This document shows, in pieces, positions 19,674-27,602 of a DNA stretch of 64,000 bases. The notes beneath the pieces are model-generated. The model ran no database searches. It worked only from the letters and a program-made list of their open reading frames with translations, and was not told the origin of the DNA. Made by a program: the position numbers and the translations under genes. Within the stretch, counting starts at the first letter, position 1, and every line of letters starts with the position of its first letter. The DNA lies in contig CAVTXL010000016.1 of the NCBI GenBank assembly GCA_963738665.1, positions 496,001 through 560,000 on the forward strand, given 5' to 3'. Source of the stretch: JABDGM01 sp963738665. GTDB lineage: Bacteria > Planctomycetota > Planctomycetia > Pirellulales > Lacipirellulaceae.

Positions 19674-20819
19674 TCACTTCGGCGCGTTCGCGAGCAACCA
19701 ATCTTCCAGAATCACGTGCCGCACGGTCGGCGCCCGCAGCAGGGCGGCCCGGCTGGGCAGGATCGTGCTCAGCCAGGGGCGGCGGGCCAGGCCGGCGGCT
19801 GCCCGCATCCCCATGCTGCCCCAGGTGCTGCCGGCCGTTTGCTGCTGCACGTTTTCGCTGAGGCGGTGGAACGTGGCCGGCGTCAGGTTCGGATCGGGGC
19901 CCACGTGAACCACCGTTGTCACGCCGCAGGCCAGCGTCTCGTAGACCGCATCCCACAGCCGCTGGGTGTGATCAGCCCATTCGCGGAGGATGTCGCGGGC
20001 GTGGTAATCGTCGTAGCTCCGCTCGCCCGTCACCAGCGACAGAATGGGCGGACACGGGGGCTGGAACCCGCCCCGCATGGCGTCCATCATCACCGCCGCC
20101 CGATCTGGGATGAACTTCTGCCGCACGATCGGCGTGTGCAAGGGCGGCCAGCGGTCGGGGTTGATCTTCAGGTGGGCCGGCGCGGGCAGCACTTCGTGCA
20201 TCGTCGTCTTGAACCGCTCGACCGTGCCCTCCTGCCCCAACAAGAGGAACGTGTTGGGCGACAAGATCGACGACATGCCGATGGTGCCGCGACCCTCCGA
20301 CGTGATCTGCCGGCACAGCCGCAGCACGGCCATCTCGTCGATCGCGTGCCCGCGCGAAAAGAGGATGCCCATCGTGACATCGGCGGCCAGCGCGGCGCTG
20401 TCGGTCGCCATGGCCACCGGCACCCGCATCACCTCGTCCATGTCAAACACGCCGCCGCAGGCGACGGCCGTCAATTCGCCCAGGCTGTAGCCGAACGCTA
20501 GTCTGGCCTCGCTGTAATACGTGCGGTGAACTTCCTCGAGCAGTTGCACCTGGGCCAGCTCGGCGGCCATGACCAGGCCGACCGCTTCGGCATAGCGATC
20601 GAGGCCCGGCTCGCGCTGCTCCATGACCATCCGCGAAAGATCGACCCGCCGGCCGGTCACGTCGGCGCAAATCTCGCTGGCCCGCTTCAAATAGCGGTGC
20701 ATCGTCGGCCCATAGACGGGGTGGGTCAAGAGCTCCGGCGTGCGGCCGAGGTTCGTGGTGTTATAACCCCGAAAGGCGAAAGCGGTCGTGGCGATCCGGG
20801 GGGCAAGGTCGTTCGACAT
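19674..20819 (-). CDS. Malonyl-CoA:ACP transacylase-like protein
   Basis: A 381-residue protein with an acyltransferase fold similar to FabD. The nucleophile motif is FGYSLGELTAVA (GYSLG where FabD has GHSLG) and the catalytic His is likely in PLHTPIV. FabD loads malonyl onto acyl carrier protein. About 70 residues precede the fold's usual start and an ACP or ketosynthase is not adjacent, so the acyl donor and acceptor are unknown. The ATG at 20819 (MSNDLAPRIATTAF) is chosen; the open frame extends upstream without family similarity. Confidence 0.7.
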   Translation of the reverse strand: MSNDLAPRIATTAFAFRGYNTTNLGRTPELLTHPVYGPTMHRYLKRASEICADVTGRRVDLSRMVMEQREPGLDRYAEAVGLVMAAELAQVQLLEEVHRTYYSEARLAFGYSLGELTAVACGGVFDMDEVMRVPVAMATDSAALAADVTMGILFSRGHAIDEMAVLRLCRQITSEGRGTIGMSSILSPNTFLLLGQEGTVERFKTTMHEVLPAPAHLKINPDRWPPLHTPIVRQKFIPDRAAVMMDAMRGGFQPPCPPILSLVTGERSYDDYHARDILREWADHTQRLWDAVYETLACGVTTVVHVGPDPNLTPATFHRLSENVQQQTAGSTWGSMGMRAAAGLARRPWLSTILPSRAALLRAPTVRHVILEDWLLANAPK

Positions 20820-21196
20820 GATCGGGCGGGCGAGGCAGTTTGCGCGGCGGCAGCCGGGCGGCAAGGGGTCACATCCGGGGCCGAATTGCGACCGCAATCA
20901 CGGCGGCGGAAATCGGCGTCCGCCACCAAATTGTATCGCGGTTCCCCTGCCGCCGCGGACATTGCCGGCGCGACTCAGCCGATTCCCGGCGGACAGGCTG
21001 TGTTCCGGGCCCACGCGGTTATTCGGGTTATAGCGAATGGGAGACGAATACGCCACGTCCACGGGTCGCGGCAACAAATGTCGTCCGGTCGGCCGCGAAG
21101 TTTCAGCGAACGCGTACTATTCTTGTTTGAGCATCGCCGCGCCCTTGGAGAAACTTCGCGCGGCAAGCCAAGGAAGTTTCCCCAGGAGCCATTTCC

Positions 21197-21591
21197 ATGC
21201 TGACCGCCGGCGATATCATGATCGACCAGTTGGTGACGGTTCGACCCGACGATTCGATCGAGCACGCCATCCAATTGCTGCTGCAAGAACAGATCAGCGG
21301 CATGCCCGTCTCCGACGAAAAGGGATACCTGATCGGCGTCATCACCGAGTTCGCGCTGTTGGGCGTGGTTTACGATCACAAAATCAAGAACCAGACGGTC
21401 GGCCAGCACATGACCCGCGAGCTGATTACGGTCGATATCAGCGACCCGGTCAGCCGCGTGGCCGACCTGTGCATCGTGCACCGGGTGCGGCGCGTCCCCG
21501 TGATGCGCAACGGCAAACTGGTCGGGGTGATCGCACGTCGCGACGTTCTGCGGGCATGCATGAATCGGCCGAAACGGTTTGCACCTGCTAG
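21197..21591 (+). CDS. Two-CBS-domain protein
   Basis: CBS pairs bind adenine nucleotides and act as energy or ligand sensors. Domain 1 begins TAGDIMIDQLVTVRPDDSI; domain 2 is at VGQHMTRELITVDISDPV and ends VGVIARRDVLRA. An AGGAG nine bases before the ATG supports the start. The frame runs on to 21715, but near 21560 another frame gives HESAETVCTC followed by a stop at 21589-21591, a plausible natural end; a single-base error near 21558 is likely. The gene converges on the PIN-TRAM gene. Confidence 0.75.
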
Positions 21592-22746
21592 GCGACTGGG
21601 CCTCGCTGCTGACCCGCAAGCCGCGGACAGGTCCTCACGGCTTCCGAGGCATCCAAACTTCAGCTCGCAGCGACCCGGCGCGGACGCGCCAGACGCCGGA
21701 GTGGACTCGCTCTGATCGCTGATGCGGCGCTCACAGCGGCCAAAGATCATCCGGCCGGCGCTCGTTTGCAGCACGCTCGTGACCGCGGCAGCCACGCTGT
21801 GGCCCACATGCTCGCGGCCCCCTTCGATGACGACCATCGTGCCGTCTTCCAGGTAGCCCACCCCCTGCCCCGGCTCTTCGCCCGGTTTCACGATGCGGAC
21901 CTCAACATGCTCGCCGGGCAGAAAGACCGGCTTGAGCGAGTTGGCGATGTCGTTGAGGTTGATTACGCCCACGTTATGGAGCTTGGCTACCTTGTTGAGA
22001 TTGTAATCGTTGGTGACGACTTTTCCCTCCAGGTGCTTGGCCAAGAGGACCAACTTCTGGTCCACTGTCTGGCCGGCAAATTGGGGCAGCTCGCGGTCGT
22101 ATATCATCAGGTCGACCTTCGGGTCGCTGCGCAGCTTGTTGAGGATGTCGAGCCCGCGGCGGCCGCGATTGCGGCGGAGCTTGTCGTTCGAGTCCGCAAT
22201 GTTTTGCAGCTCGGCGATGACAAACTGCGGCATCACGAGCTGATTGTCCACGATCCGCGTTTCCACCACGTCGGCGATGCGCCCGTCGATGACGACGCTC
22301 GTGTCGAGCACCAATGGCTTCAGGCCCTTCACCTCCTTGGCGAATTCGACGTAAGGGATAATGAACCGAAAGTCATCTTTCGTCTGCAGCAGCACGCTGA
22401 TGCACGTGTAACACAAGATGCTGGCCAGGGCGACACGCAGCCAGACCGCAAATTGGGGGTTAAACTTCTCGACCTGGTCCAAGTACGGTGAAAAGGCCAG
22501 AAACAACACGTACGACAGCACCACGCCGATGATCAGGCCGAAATACACGGCTGTGATCGTGTCCAGCCGCTTGCGCTTCATCGAAAAGTCGGCCGTCAAT
22601 ACGGCCATCGCCGTGCCCAGCACGCCCAGGAAGCTGACCCAGGGCACCCACCGATAATCGCTCACCACCATCTTGGAACTAGCCAACTGGAAGCCGAGCG
22701 CAATGGCTACCATCAAGAATACGCAGCGCAATACTACCAGGGCCAT
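21376..22746 (-). CDS. Membrane-anchored PIN-TRAM domain protein (YacL type)
   Basis: Four N-terminal membrane helices (about 5-22, 35-52, 66-86, 100-120) are followed by a PIN nuclease-like domain with LVLDTSVVIDGRIADV (Asp148) and VTNDYNLNKVA, then a TRAM domain (about 275-340) ending near TSAGRMIFGRC. This is the architecture of Bacillus YacL, a putative RNA-binding or RNA-cleaving protein. After about residue 345 the frame runs antisense through the CBS gene and has no family signal, so the real C-terminus is probably near 21700 and lost through an indel. The coordinates give the whole open frame. Confidence 0.8.
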   Translation of the reverse strand: MALVVLRCVFLMVAIALGFQLASSKMVVSDYRWVPWVSFLGVLGTAMAVLTADFSMKRKRLDTITAVYFGLIIGVVLSYVLFLAFSPYLDQVEKFNPQFAVWLRVALASILCYTCISVLLQTKDDFRFIIPYVEFAKEVKGLKPLVLDTSVVIDGRIADVVETRIVDNQLVMPQFVIAELQNIADSNDKLRRNRGRRGLDILNKLRSDPKVDLMIYDRELPQFAGQTVDQKLVLLAKHLEGKVVTNDYNLNKVAKLHNVGVINLNDIANSLKPVFLPGEHVEVRIVKPGEEPGQGVGYLEDGTMVVIEGGREHVGHSVAAAVTSVLQTSAGRMIFGRCERRISDQSESTPASGASAPGRCELKFGCLGSREDLSAACGSAARPSRLAGANRFGRFMHARRTSRRAITPTSLPLRITGTRRTRCTMHRSATRLTGSLISTVISSRVMCWPTVWFLIL

Positions 22747-22980
22747 ATACGGCAGCTCCGCGGATAAAGCGCAACTCCCTGCTCGAAACGGTATAGATGT
22801 CTTTCATTTTAGCAGGCGGCACCGGTTGCACCAATGGCCGCAAAACGGCCTGTGGTCGCGGACCGCCGCAGTTTCGATGGAGAAGTTGGGGTAGTCCCGT
22901 TAGCCCGCTCGACGACCGTCGACGGTTGCCCAAGCACCACCCCGAGATGTCTGCTGCGTCGGCAGCCGCGGGCGGCTCTA

Positions 22981-24159
22981 CTACTTGCCGACGAGACGGC
23001 GATGTTCATCGAGAGCGAACCGATCCGTCATCCCGGCAAGGTAGTCGCCCACCGCTCGCGGCCATCCGTCGCGTCCGGCGAGGCGGGCGAATTTGGGCGG
23101 CAACCGTCGTGGATCTTTCAACAGCGCGGCAAACATTTCATGCAGCGCGGACTGTGCTTCCCGCCGGCGCGAAAGCACGTCGGGGTGCCGATACACGCGG
23201 TCAAAGAGGAATTGTTCCAGCCCCAGTTTCAACTCGGCGAGCTCCGGCGATGGATGGACCACAGACGCCATTTGCCGCACGGCCTCGACGCCGGCCGCTT
23301 GCGACGCCACTAACACGCGTGGAACTAATTGCACGACGTCGCTCACTTGCCAGTCGATCAGCTCATGTACGATCGCGCGGCGAAGCTGCCGATCGTCGAG
23401 CTTGGCAAACCGCCGGCCGACGCGCTGGCCGGCTTCGCGCCACAGCGGCACGGCGAGCAACTCGTCAAGCCGCAACAGACCGAGCTCGAGCGAATCGTCC
23501 GCGTCATGGGCGTCGTACGCGATGCTGTCGGCCGCGTCGACAACTTGGACCTCCAAAAGCGGAGAGCATGGAGCGGAGAGTGAGGAGGGCCAGTTCGAGG
23601 CGCCGATGTGATCGCTCCCCGCTCCCAGGTCCCTGTTGCCTGCTTTCCTCGCCCGCTGCGCCTGACCTTCGAGTACTTCCCGCGACAAATTCAGGCCCGG
23701 AAAGTCGGCGTAGCGGGTTTCAATTAGCTCACAAATCCGCAGCGCCTGGGCGTTGTGATTGAAGCCGCCCTGCGCCGACAGGCACTCATCGAGCACTTCC
23801 TCGCCCGAGTGGCCAAAGGGTGGATGTCCGATGTCGTGCGCGAGCGACAAAGCCTCGACCAGGTCCTCGTTAAGCCGCAGCGCGCGGGCCATCGTCCTGC
23901 CAATCGACGATACTTCCAGCGTGTGCGTCAGCCGCGTACGGTGATAGTCCCCCATTTCACCCGTAAAGACCTGCGTTTTGTGACTGAGGCGGCGAAAGGC
24001 CGAGCTATGAACGATGCGGTCGCGGTCGCGCTGGTAGGGGCCCCGATACGGATGCGGCGGTTCCGGATGGCGGCGTCCAGCCGAATCGGCGCTATGCATG
24101 GCGTACGGCGCGAGCCAAGCCGCCTCTCGTTCGTTTGTGATGTTGGCGTCGTTCGACAT
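22981..24159 (-). CDS. dgt: dGTP triphosphohydrolase-like HD-domain protein
   Basis: dGTPases hydrolyse dGTP to deoxyguanosine and triphosphate. HD-domain motifs are clear: AFRRLSHKTQVF, RLTHTLEVSSIGR and LAHDIGHPPFGHSGE, then LLEVQVVDAADSIAYDAHD. The start at 24159 (MSNDANITNEREAAW) is chosen over the upstream in-frame one because the family similarity starts just after it. Between EVLEGQ and PLLEVQVVD, where homologues are short, about 35 residues are encoded by a repeat (about 23560-23668) that keeps the frame. It is transcribed away from the HIT gene side and ends close to no other gene. Confidence 0.85.
   Translation of the reverse strand: MSNDANITNEREAAWLAPYAMHSADSAGRRHPEPPHPYRGPYQRDRDRIVHSSAFRRLSHKTQVFTGEMGDYHRTRLTHTLEVSSIGRTMARALRLNEDLVEALSLAHDIGHPPFGHSGEEVLDECLSAQGGFNHNAQALRICELIETRYADFPGLNLSREVLEGQAQRARKAGNRDLGAGSDHIGASNWPSSLSAPCSPLLEVQVVDAADSIAYDAHDADDSLELGLLRLDELLAVPLWREAGQRVGRRFAKLDDRQLRRAIVHELIDWQVSDVVQLVPRVLVASQAAGVEAVRQMASVVHPSPELAELKLGLEQFLFDRVYRHPDVLSRRREAQSALHEMFAALLKDPRRLPPKFARLAGRDGWPRAVGDYLAGMTDRFALDEHRRLVGK
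23560..23668. repeat. Repeat insert inside dgt
   Basis: GGAGCGGAGAGTGAGGAGG on one side and GCTCCCCGCTCCC on the other are imperfect inverted arms. The block resembles the C-rich low-complexity sequence near 19080-19130. It is read in frame as RARKAGNRDLGAGSD and following residues. Confidence 0.5.
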
Positions 24160-24211
24160 GCTAACCGCGCCGTTGCTTCGTGGAGAAACGCTCACATCCG
24201 TGGCGCCGTAC

Positions 24212-24775
24212 TTACCCACTCCGCAGCCAATCGGTCGTCAAGCTCTCCCACAACGCGTCGAGCGACTGCGACATGACGCGGCTGCCGGCTAACACGGGCA
24301 TGAAGTTGCTGTCGCCGTTCCAACGCGGCACCACATGCCAGTGCAAATGGCCAAGCAGGCCGGCGCCCCCCGCCCGGCCCAAGTTGAGCCCCACGTTAAA
24401 GCCATCCGCGTTCATGTGCCGGCGATACGCGGTGATCAGACGATTCAGCTCATCGATACAAGCCAGGTGTTCGACCGGCGTTAGCCACTCCAGTTCGCCT
24501 ACGTGACGCTGCGGGGCGACCAGCGTGTGGCCGTTATTGTAGGGGTAACGGTTCAACACAGCCAACGCATGCTCGCTGCGAGACACCACGAGCAGGCGGC
24601 GATCGGCCTGGGCTTGATTTTCAAATGAAGCGGCCGCCTGGCAGAGAAAGCACGTGCGTTCGGCGCCCTCGCGCCAAGCGGACGGCTCCGGGGGCCGTGC
24701 GTCGGGCGACGCTGATCCGCCTTCGCCGCGAATGTATCCAATTCGCCAGGGGGCCCACAAACGATCGTCGGTCAC
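24212..24775 (-). CDS. HIT-family nucleotide hydrolase/phosphorylase
   Basis: HIT proteins act on dinucleoside polyphosphates or nucleotide conjugates. The catalytic triad is in LGHLHWHVVPRWNGD; upstream are CFLC, NNGHTLVAPQRHVGEL and NVGLNLGRAGGAGLLG. The motif and the DxNFM sequence after it resemble Ap4A phosphorylase-like HIT proteins. The start is the GTG at 24775 (TDDRLWAPWRIGYI): GAGGAAG lies eight bases before it, and the stop of the upstream gene overlaps it as GTGA, which argues for coupling. Confidence 0.85.
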   Translation of the reverse strand: MTDDRLWAPWRIGYIRGEGGSASPDARPPEPSAWREGAERTCFLCQAAASFENQAQADRRLLVVSRSEHALAVLNRYPYNNGHTLVAPQRHVGELEWLTPVEHLACIDELNRLITAYRRHMNADGFNVGLNLGRAGGAGLLGHLHWHVVPRWNGDSNFMPVLAGSRVMSQSLDALWESLTTDWLRSG

Positions 24776-25281
24776 AATAGCGTCTTCCTCGTTAGCGAGT
24801 CCGATTTCGCAAGCGCCAGGCTGACCGGCGCCAACCGATCCGGTGCGCACTTGGCCGCTTTGTCGACCGGTCGCTTCGTCTCTGCGGGCTTGCGACCCAA
24901 AACCCACACCAGCACAAACACAAGTACAATCAATATGGCCGTCAGCAGCAATGCGATCATCGCCTGCGTGCGCAGCCGATTTCGTCGCCGCACCGTGATC
25001 GTTGCTACTAGCGGCGACGCGTCGGGTGGCGGCAAGACGTCAGCCCCCCCCGCGGCGGCCGCCGCCGATCCGGGCGGCGCCGCGGACTGGCCCGTTTCGG
25101 CCGACAACGCCACATTCGGTGGAATGGTCGGGATCACCGCCGACTGGGACCCGAAATCGACATCAGGCCACTCGGCCTGGTGCGCGTCGACAGCCTGGTG
25201 ATCATCAACGGAATGGAATGTGTCGACGGGCTGGAGCATCTCGACGGGCTGAATCGCGTCGACGGGTTGGGGCGACGTCAA
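24772..25281 (-). CDS. Single-helix membrane protein, probably the C-terminal part of the zinc-ribbon protein
   Basis: The frame opens at a TTG (25281) and gives a repetitive VD-rich stretch (IQPVEMLQPVDTFHSVDD), a Pro/Ala linker, and a membrane helix near the end (AMIALLLTAILIVLVFVLVWVL) preceded by RRRNRLRTQ. The upstream frame ends within the same four bases. Planctomycete proteins with an N-terminal zinc ribbon and a C-terminal helix are single chains, so this and 25278-25511 are probably one gene split by an indel near 25280. It is coupled to the HIT gene. Confidence 0.6.
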   Translation of the reverse strand: MTSPQPVDAIQPVEMLQPVDTFHSVDDHQAVDAHQAEWPDVDFGSQSAVIPTIPPNVALSAETGQSAAPPGSAAAAAGGADVLPPPDASPLVATITVRRRNRLRTQAMIALLLTAILIVLVFVLVWVLGRKPAETKRPVDKAAKCAPDRLAPVSLALAKSDSLTRKTLL

Positions 25282-25511
25282 ATCGTCGGTCGAGGCCGAC
25301 TGCGCGGTCTATTTGAATGACCAGACGGCGCCGGCGGCAAGGGCGGTTCGGAAGACAGGCGGGGCGTCGCGATCGGCTGAGTCGGTGGCTCCGCTTCGGG
25401 TGGGGGCACGATCAATTTGGCGCCGCAGTGCGGGCAAATCGCCCGCTTACCGGCTAAGAACTCTTTGACGTGCAGTTTGTGCCCGCTTGGGCAGGTGAAT
25501 CGGATACCCAT
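25278..25511 (-). CDS. Zinc-ribbon N-terminal segment of a membrane protein
   Basis: MGIRFTCPSGHKLHVKEFL with AICPHCGAKLIVPP is a zinc ribbon with ligands in CPSGH and CPHC, followed by a proline-rich linker. The ATG at 25511 is chosen because the conserved ribbon begins there. It runs into the next frame without a gap (see 24772-25281), so it is most likely the start of that protein. Confidence 0.6.
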   Translation of the reverse strand: MGIRFTCPSGHKLHVKEFLAGKRAICPHCGAKLIVPPPEAEPPTQPIATPRLSSEPPLPPAPSGHSNRPRSRPRPTI

Positions 25512-25696
25512 TTCCGCACCCCGTCCCAGACGAGTCGGCCAGCCCAAGTGGTGGCTCCGGGATTAACTTGGTGTCTGCACAGCACACCGATGGCTGCGAG
25601 AGCTTCTGCCGCCCGAATCCGGTTTACCCTGTGCACTCCCATGGGCCAATTTCGGCGCAGCAGCCCAGGAACGAGCCATTCGAGAATGTCCTGTTA

Positions 25697-25948
25697 TTAT
25701 AGTGCGACCTGGGCCACTGGGAAATTGGGGTGGACGTTGTCGGGCATCGTTGCCAACTTTTCGGTCGGCCATTTACTAACATCCATGGCGGCCGGCGCCG
25801 CAGGGGTTCCCGGTCGCGATGGTAGCGGTTTTGCCGGCTTTTTCGCCCGCGCGGCCGCCCGTTCATGGAAAAGCTGAAGCAAATCGTAGCACAATTTCCC
25901 TCGCTTCCTTAAGATAAACCTTAGCGGCCAGCAGCCGCGGACGGACAA
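25697..25948 (-). CDS. Possible small protein, unrecognised
   Basis: The 83-codon frame reads RGKLCYDLLQLFHERAAAR, a Lys/Pro/Ala linker, then MDVSKWPTEKLATMPDNVH. Its composition looks more protein-like than the overlapping frames, but there is no clear ribosome-binding site and no family match I know. It could also be a broken gene end. Confidence 0.2.
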   Translation of the reverse strand: MSVRGCWPLRFILRKRGKLCYDLLQLFHERAAARAKKPAKPLPSRPGTPAAPAAMDVSKWPTEKLATMPDNVHPNFPVAQVAL

Positions 25949-26020
25949 TCCTGTCCGTCGTACGGCTTGTCGACGGACAGGATTGTCCGACCTATCGCAT
26001 ACTGCATTCGGCAGCTCGAA
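25935..26020. repeat. Core of the MITE-like element, copy 2
   Basis: ACGGACAATCCTGTCCGTCG, then CTTGTCGACGGACAGGATTGTCCG and CGCATACTGCATTCGGCAG match the interior of the copies at 14731-14880 and 62716-62833. The terminal AAGTAGA arms are missing, so this copy is truncated. Confidence 0.6.
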
Positions 26021-26188
26021 CGAGTCGAGCGGACCACGTGTCGCGGCTAGCTCTTGAAAGGATCGGGCAAAAAGTCCGGCACAACTCGTCGAGGAAGATC
26101 GAGCAGATTACTCGCTGAGATAGTTCGAGTACAAAATCGGTGCGTGAAAGGCCGCGACGGCCCGGCAATTTGAAGGCGAACCACTACG

Positions 26189-26857
26189 ATGATTGAGCAA
26201 ATGGAACATGAGGAAATGGAACATGAGGGGCCGATCGAGATCGCAATTGTCGGCGACTTGACCGATGCCGAAGGCGAGTTGACCGATCGGCTGCTGGGCG
26301 TCGAGCCGGGCGGTGTCTGCACCATCTACTTCGACTCGCCGGGCGGCAGCCCGTATTGCGCCGTGTCGCTGATGACGCTGATTAAGCTCCGTGGCCTGCG
26401 GCCGACCGGCATTGTCACGGGCGAATGCTCGTCGGCTGCTCTGTGGCCATTCGCCGCCTGTGAGCGGCGGATCGTGACGCCATTCAGCGTGATGTTGTTC
26501 CACCCCATGCGCTGGCAAAGTGAAGAAAATGTCGGCCTCTCGGAAGCGGCCGAGTGGGCCCGCCATTTCGGCCAACTTGAACGCGACATGGACTCGTTGC
26601 TTGCCCATTTGTTCGGCGTGCCGGCCAGTGCCATACACGGCTGGATTAACCCGGGCCGCTATGTTTCCGGCCGCGAGTTGGCGGCCGCCGGAATGGCAGA
26701 GCTGGTGGAGTTCGATCAGTTGCATCGATTGCAATTCCAGCCCGAGGCGGCGGAGGCCGCGGAAGTAGCCCACCGAACGTCAAATGTCGCCGCCACCGCG
26801 ACGCAAGCCCATCGCAAAGTTGTCGCGCCGGCGGCAAGACGGCGCCTGCGGCGGTAA
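26189..26857 (+). CDS. ClpP-class serine protease-like protein
   Basis: The 222-residue protein has the ClpP fold signals: IYFDSPGGSPYCAV, the nucleophile region VTGECSSAALWPF and the catalytic His region VMLFHPMRWQ. The sequence is far from true ClpP, and the C-terminal 40 residues are Ala/Arg-rich and basic. It may cleave peptides without a Clp ATPase, or act on a specific substrate; nothing in the context tells which. The neighbours are not Clp genes. Confidence 0.75.
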   Translation: MIEQMEHEEMEHEGPIEIAIVGDLTDAEGELTDRLLGVEPGGVCTIYFDSPGGSPYCAVSLMTLIKLRGLRPTGIVTGECSSAALWPFAACERRIVTPFSVMLFHPMRWQSEENVGLSEAAEWARHFGQLERDMDSLLAHLFGVPASAIHGWINPGRYVSGRELAAAGMAELVEFDQLHRLQFQPEAAEAAEVAHRTSNVAATATQAHRKVVAPAARRRLRR

Positions 26858-26887
26858 CCGCTCGAAAACGACAAGGCCGCCGCCGTT

Positions 26888-27316
26888 CTATCCATCGAGC
26901 GCCGTCGGCTCCACACGTTGCAAGTCTTCCCACGCGAAACGCGTCTCGATCGGCACGCCGGCCGATTCGATTTGGTAGCGGACCACTCGGGCAAAGTCGT
27001 CCCAGACAATTTCGCGGATCGTACCCGTTTGCGGCTCGTTCGTCACTCCCCGGGGGATGACTTCCACCCAATCGCCCATTTCGAATAACGGCGCGGCCAC
27101 TTCCTGCCACAGGGCCGGGCGGGCCCGGATGCACACTTCGCCGTAGTGCAATATCGCGTAGCCGCCGCTCGTGCCGTCGCGACGGAAGATGCGAGCACTG
27201 GGTATCATCGCGCGGGCGATTGCCGCGTCTTCCGGATGGAGCCAGCCGTCGCCGTCTGCGGGCCACCAGGGAAAGTGGCCATATTTGGGATCGGTTTTGA
27301 GTGGCGGTGCGGCCAT
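26888..27316 (-). CDS. DUF6960 family protein
   Basis: The 142-residue soluble protein has YGHFPWWPADGDGWLHPEDA, IPSARIFRRDGTSGGY and MGDWVEVIPRGVTNEPQTG, a pattern I associate with DUF6960. No function is known for it. The ATG at 27316 is chosen because the conserved part starts nearby. It converges with the ClpP-like gene and diverges from the NTPase gene. Confidence 0.6.
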   Translation of the reverse strand: MAAPPLKTDPKYGHFPWWPADGDGWLHPEDAAIARAMIPSARIFRRDGTSGGYAILHYGEVCIRARPALWQEVAAPLFEMGDWVEVIPRGVTNEPQTGTIREIVWDDFARVVRYQIESAGVPIETRFAWEDLQRVEPTALDG

Positions 27317-27521
27317 TCTACATCGTCCGCTCATTTTGATCGGTGGGTCGTCGTCTTGGTCGAGGAATGTGCCTGCTTGGACGTGGCGCTAACGGCAAGA
27401 TGATCCGGCTACGTACGGTAATTCGCTTTGTGGGGGCCGGCGGAAAGGCTGGCTGCCAATACCATCGGCAGGACCGATTCGCGGTGCGCCGCGGCAGCAC
27501 CTATAATTGTACACGCTATTC

Positions 27522-27601
27522 GTCAGTTGTCGGTGGTCCGTCGTCCGTGAAACGCGACCCTGGCCGCGACTGACAACGGACCATGGACCACGGATCACCT
27601 T
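27522..27601. repeat. Imperfect palindrome upstream of the NTPase gene
   Basis: CAGTTGTCGGTGGTCCGTCGTCCGTG pairs imperfectly with CACGGATCACC, ATGGACCACGG and CTGACAACGGACC. GGTGGTCCGT and GGACCATGGACCACGG are the clearest arms. It lies in the promoter-side region and ends just before the ATG at 27603. Confidence 0.55.
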
Positions 27602-27602
27602 T

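Larger units (their letters stand above)
25550..26188. other. Mostly non-coding stretch with part of a dispersed repeat
   Basis: No gene is firmly supported. A minus-strand frame (25697-25948) is listed separately with low confidence. 25935-26020 holds a copy of the GGACAATCCTGTCC repeat core. The last 100 bases lead into the ClpP-like gene. Confidence 0.4.

Noticed and set aside
19216..19908. Plus-strand frame of 230 codons
   Set aside because: It covers low-complexity and repeat sequence and runs antisense into the FabD-like gene; no family signal.
21592..21715. C-terminal extension of the CBS protein
   Set aside because: It lies after a likely natural end in another frame and has no CBS similarity.
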